Below the pieces are notes generated by a model. That model searched no databases and had not been told where the DNA came from. It saw only the letters and a program-made list of their open reading frames with translations. DNA of 16,452 nucleotides, taken from the NCBI GenBank assembly GCA_003250235.1, contig QKGY01000079.1, positions 1-16,452 on the forward strand, given 5' to 3'. Made by a program: the position numbers and the translations under genes. This DNA comes from Desulfuromonadaceae bacterium. GTDB lineage: Bacteria > Desulfobacterota > Desulfuromonadia > Desulfuromonadales > SZUA-540. Shown here piece by piece: positions 14,462-16,452 of the stretch; position 1 is the first letter of the stretch; each line of letters opens with the position of its first letter.

Positions 14462-16123
14462 ATGACCCCGCGTGATCTGGCCAAGGCCAATCTGGAGAAC
14501 CTGTACCGCATTTTCACCATTCCCGAGTCCGCCGACTCCACCCTGGGGGAAGTCGATCGGGCCATCAGCGAGAATGTCGCCGGTTTCCTGCAGGAGCATA
14601 TCGTCGCCCTGGAGCGCAGCATGGAGGAGATCGAGGCGGATTTCAACAATCCCTCCATACCCGAAGAGCCCACCTTCGTCTCCGATTACACCGAATTCGT
14701 CAAGGACAAGCTGGTGGCGCGTTCGGTACATACCGCCTCGCCCCGCTTCATCGGCCACATGACCTCGGCGCTGCCGTACTTCATGCTGCCGCTGTCGCGC
14801 ATCATGACCGCACTCAACCAGAACCTGGTGAAGGTCGAAACCTCCAAGGCGTTTACCCCCATGGAGCGCCAGGTTCTCGCCATGCTGCACCGGTTGATCT
14901 TCTCCGGGACCGACACCTTTTACCAGCGCTGGATACACGACAGCAATGCGGCGCTCGGCGCCTTCTGCTCCGGCGGGACCATCGCCAACGTGACCGCACT
15001 GTGGACGGCCCGCAACCGCCTCTGCGCCCCATCGGGCACTTTTCAGGGTATCGCCCGCGAAGGATTGTTTCGCGCCATGCAGCATCTGGGATGCGAGGGG
15101 CTGGCGGTTCTGGTGTCTCGGCGGGGACATTACTCCCTGGCCAAGGCCACCGATGTGCTGGGTATCGGCAACGACAATCTGGTGCTGGTCGAGACCGACG
15201 AGAACAACCGCATTGACCTCAAGGACCTGCGGGAGAAGACCGCGCGTCTTCAGGATCGCCATATCCGGCCCCTGGCTCTGGTGGGGATCGCCGGCACTAC
15301 CGAGACGGGCAACGTCGATCCCCTCGAGGCGATGGCCGATTTTGCCGCCGAGATCGGCTGTCACTTCCACGTCGATGCGGCCTGGGGCGGTCCGACCCTC
15401 TTTTCCGACCGATACCGTTATCTGCTCAAAGGCATCGAACGGGCCGATTCGGTCACCCTCGATGCCCACAAGCAGCTTTACGTCCCCATGGGGGCCGGAA
15501 TGGTCTTGTTCCGCGACCCCACCGCTCTGTCGGCGATCGAACACCACGCCGCCTATATCCTGCGACACGGGTCCAAGGACCTGGGGAGCCATACCCTCGA
15601 AGGGTCGCGCCCCGGCAAATCGATGCTGGTACATGCGGGGTTGTCCATCATCGGCCGCAAGGGGTACGAGCTGCTCATCGATCTGGGGATCGAACGAGCC
15701 CGCACCTTCGCCGACAAGATCCGACGCCACCCGGATTTCGAACTGACGAGCCAGCCGGAGCTCAATATCCTGACCTACCGGTACAACCCGGCGCACATTC
15801 AGACCGCTCTGCCTTCGGCATCTCCCGAGCAGGTCCGTCTCATCAACAGCCTTCTGGATCAGATCATCCGCCTGGTGCAAAAGGAACAACGCGAGGTCGG
15901 CCATACATTCGTCTCCCGGACGAGCCTGCGGGTGGCCCGCTATGGGCAGGAGACCCAGACGGTGTTCCGGGTGGTGCTGGCCAACCCGCTGACGACCGAC
16001 GCAATCCTCGACGAGGTGCTCGAAGAGCAGTGTACCATCGTGCAGCAGGAGGAGATTCAGGCGCTTCTTCGACAGATCGACGCGGTCATCGCTGATCCTT
16101 CTTCCGGGCGAAAGGCCTGCTGA
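14462..16123 (+). CDS. panP: PLP-dependent aspartate 1-decarboxylase, PanP type
   Basis: A 553-residue group II PLP decarboxylase of the glutamate/aromatic amino acid decarboxylase fold. Motifs are CSGGTIAN at 169-176, SRRGHYSLAKA with the ring-stacking His223, HVDAAWGG with Asp305, and TLDAHKQLYVPMGAG with the PLP lysine Lys337. In the family known as panP, found beside panB and panC in Geobacter and in several gammaproteobacteria, the enzyme decarboxylates aspartate to beta-alanine and replaces the pyruvoyl enzyme PanD. Substrate here is inferred from operon position and family resemblance; residues alone do not exclude glutamate. ATG 14462 has GAGG five bases upstream and lies 16 bp after panC. 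It fits the pathway by supplying the beta-alanine used by PanC. No PanD-like gene is seen in the window. Confidence 0.88.
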   Translation: MTPRDLAKANLENLYRIFTIPESADSTLGEVDRAISENVAGFLQEHIVALERSMEEIEADFNNPSIPEEPTFVSDYTEFVKDKLVARSVHTASPRFIGHMTSALPYFMLPLSRIMTALNQNLVKVETSKAFTPMERQVLAMLHRLIFSGTDTFYQRWIHDSNAALGAFCSGGTIANVTALWTARNRLCAPSGTFQGIAREGLFRAMQHLGCEGLAVLVSRRGHYSLAKATDVLGIGNDNLVLVETDENNRIDLKDLREKTARLQDRHIRPLALVGIAGTTETGNVDPLEAMADFAAEIGCHFHVDAAWGGPTLFSDRYRYLLKGIERADSVTLDAHKQLYVPMGAGMVLFRDPTALSAIEHHAAYILRHGSKDLGSHTLEGSRPGKSMLVHAGLSIIGRKGYELLIDLGIERARTFADKIRRHPDFELTSQPELNILTYRYNPAHIQTALPSASPEQVRLINSLLDQIIRLVQKEQREVGHTFVSRTSLRVARYGQETQTVFRVVLANPLTTDAILDEVLEEQCTIVQQEEIQALLRQIDAVIADPSSGRKAC

Positions 16124-16141
16124 TTTCGGGACGTTACTCGT

Positions 16142-16452
16142 ATGCCGATCACCCTCTATACGGCCCGTTACGTGCTTCCCATCGCCGCGCCACCGCTGCT
16201 CAACGGCGCCGTGGCCGTGCAGGATGACCGAATCCTCGCTGTTGGCGCCTACGACGAGCTGACGTCTTCGTATCCTGCTGCCGAAACCGTCCGTTTCCCC
16301 GAGGGCATCCTGCTTCCCCCCCTGGTCAACGCGCATACCCACCTGGAGTTAAGCCACTTCCCCGAGTGGGCGGCCGAGAAAGGGGAGACCGGTGCGCCGG
16401 ATTCTTTCGTCGGCTGGATTCTCCAGGTCATCCGCGTCAAGCGAGGACTCGA
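16142..16452 (+). CDS. amidohydrolase / chlorohydrolase family protein, 5' part
   Basis: The first 103 codons of a gene that runs off the right edge. The start MPITLYTARYVLP, the small beta strands with NGAVAVQDDRILAVG, and PPLVNAHTHLELS with metal ligands His65 and His67 mark a metal-dependent deaminase/hydrolase of the amidohydrolase superfamily (ATZ/TRZ, cytosine deaminase-like branch). The FVGWILQVIRVKRG segment after the HxH motif is common in this branch. A purine or aminofutalosine-type deaminase is one possibility, since related bacteria make menaquinone by the futalosine route, but the fragment cannot decide this. GGGA lies ten bases before the ATG. The gap to panP is only 18 bp, so it may be the fourth gene of the pan transcript. 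Confidence 0.8.
   Translation, partial: MPITLYTARYVLPIAAPPLLNGAVAVQDDRILAVGAYDELTSSYPAAETVRFPEGILLPPLVNAHTHLELSHFPEWAAEKGETGAPDSFVGWILQVIRVKRGL

Noticed and set aside
14246..16342. A 698-residue open frame on the minus strand opposite panP.
   Set aside because: It mirrors panC/panP codon structure in GC-rich DNA, resembles no family I know, and the + strand panP has a complete set of catalytic motifs with a ribosome binding site.
1..16452. Mobile elements, CRISPR arrays, tRNA or rRNA genes, toxin-antitoxin pairs.
   Set aside because: I saw no repeat arrays, transposase or integrase motifs, cloverleaf-like segments or rRNA sequence. The PIN domain here is fused to PhoH and has no antitoxin partner.

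Overview
The window looks like chromosomal DNA of a GC-rich deltaproteobacterium of the Desulfuromonadales (Geobacter/Desulfuromonas/Pelobacter type). This is inferred from gene content, not from a marker gene. The pointers are a very large (about 1600-residue) NAD-dependent glutamate dehydrogenase, a tsaD-DUF2062-rsmA cluster, and a panB-panC operon whose third gene is a PLP-dependent decarboxylase (panP type). That arrangement is known from Geobacter. All genes read on the + strand. There is no sign of phage, insertion sequences, CRISPR, tRNA or rRNA.

Layout. (1) 1-670: the 3' end of a GAF-GGDEF diguanylate cyclase. (2) 671-937: a gene-free stretch with a good promoter candidate. (3) 938-6795: a tightly spaced run of housekeeping genes: cysteine desulfurase family protein, PIN-PhoH ATPase, tsaD (tRNA t6A), a DUF2062 membrane protein, rsmA (16S rRNA dimethylation) and a cytoplasmic parvulin-type prolyl isomerase. 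It is closed by a strong hairpin terminator at 6812-6852. (4) 7002-12385: the large glutamate dehydrogenase and a flavin reductase/flavoredoxin-like gene whose start overlaps its stop by 4 bp, followed by an AT-rich hairpin. (5) 12386-12737: a structured leader. (6) 12738-16123: the pantothenate operon panB-panC-panP. (7) 16142 to the end: the start of an amidohydrolase gene cut by the window edge.

The most interesting part is the pantothenate locus. PanB makes ketopantoate, panP would supply beta-alanine from aspartate in place of the usual pyruvoyl-type PanD, and PanC joins the two branches. The leader in front of panB holds two similar hairpins. Each has a bulged A on both strands separated by 3 bp, which matches my memory of the 'pan' RNA motif. 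They are followed by a 10-bp terminator hairpin with six U residues, ending 36 bp before the panB start. The descending arm of the second hairpin carries a 7-base copy of the terminator's own 3' arm, so it could form an antiterminator. This is a plausible attenuation switch for the operon.

panB itself is broken in this sequence by a one-base deletion near 13029-13034. All catalytic motifs lie intact on either side, so a sequencing error or a very recent mutation is likely. Apart from this locus the window is ordinary housekeeping DNA, and I found no convincing new multi-gene system.
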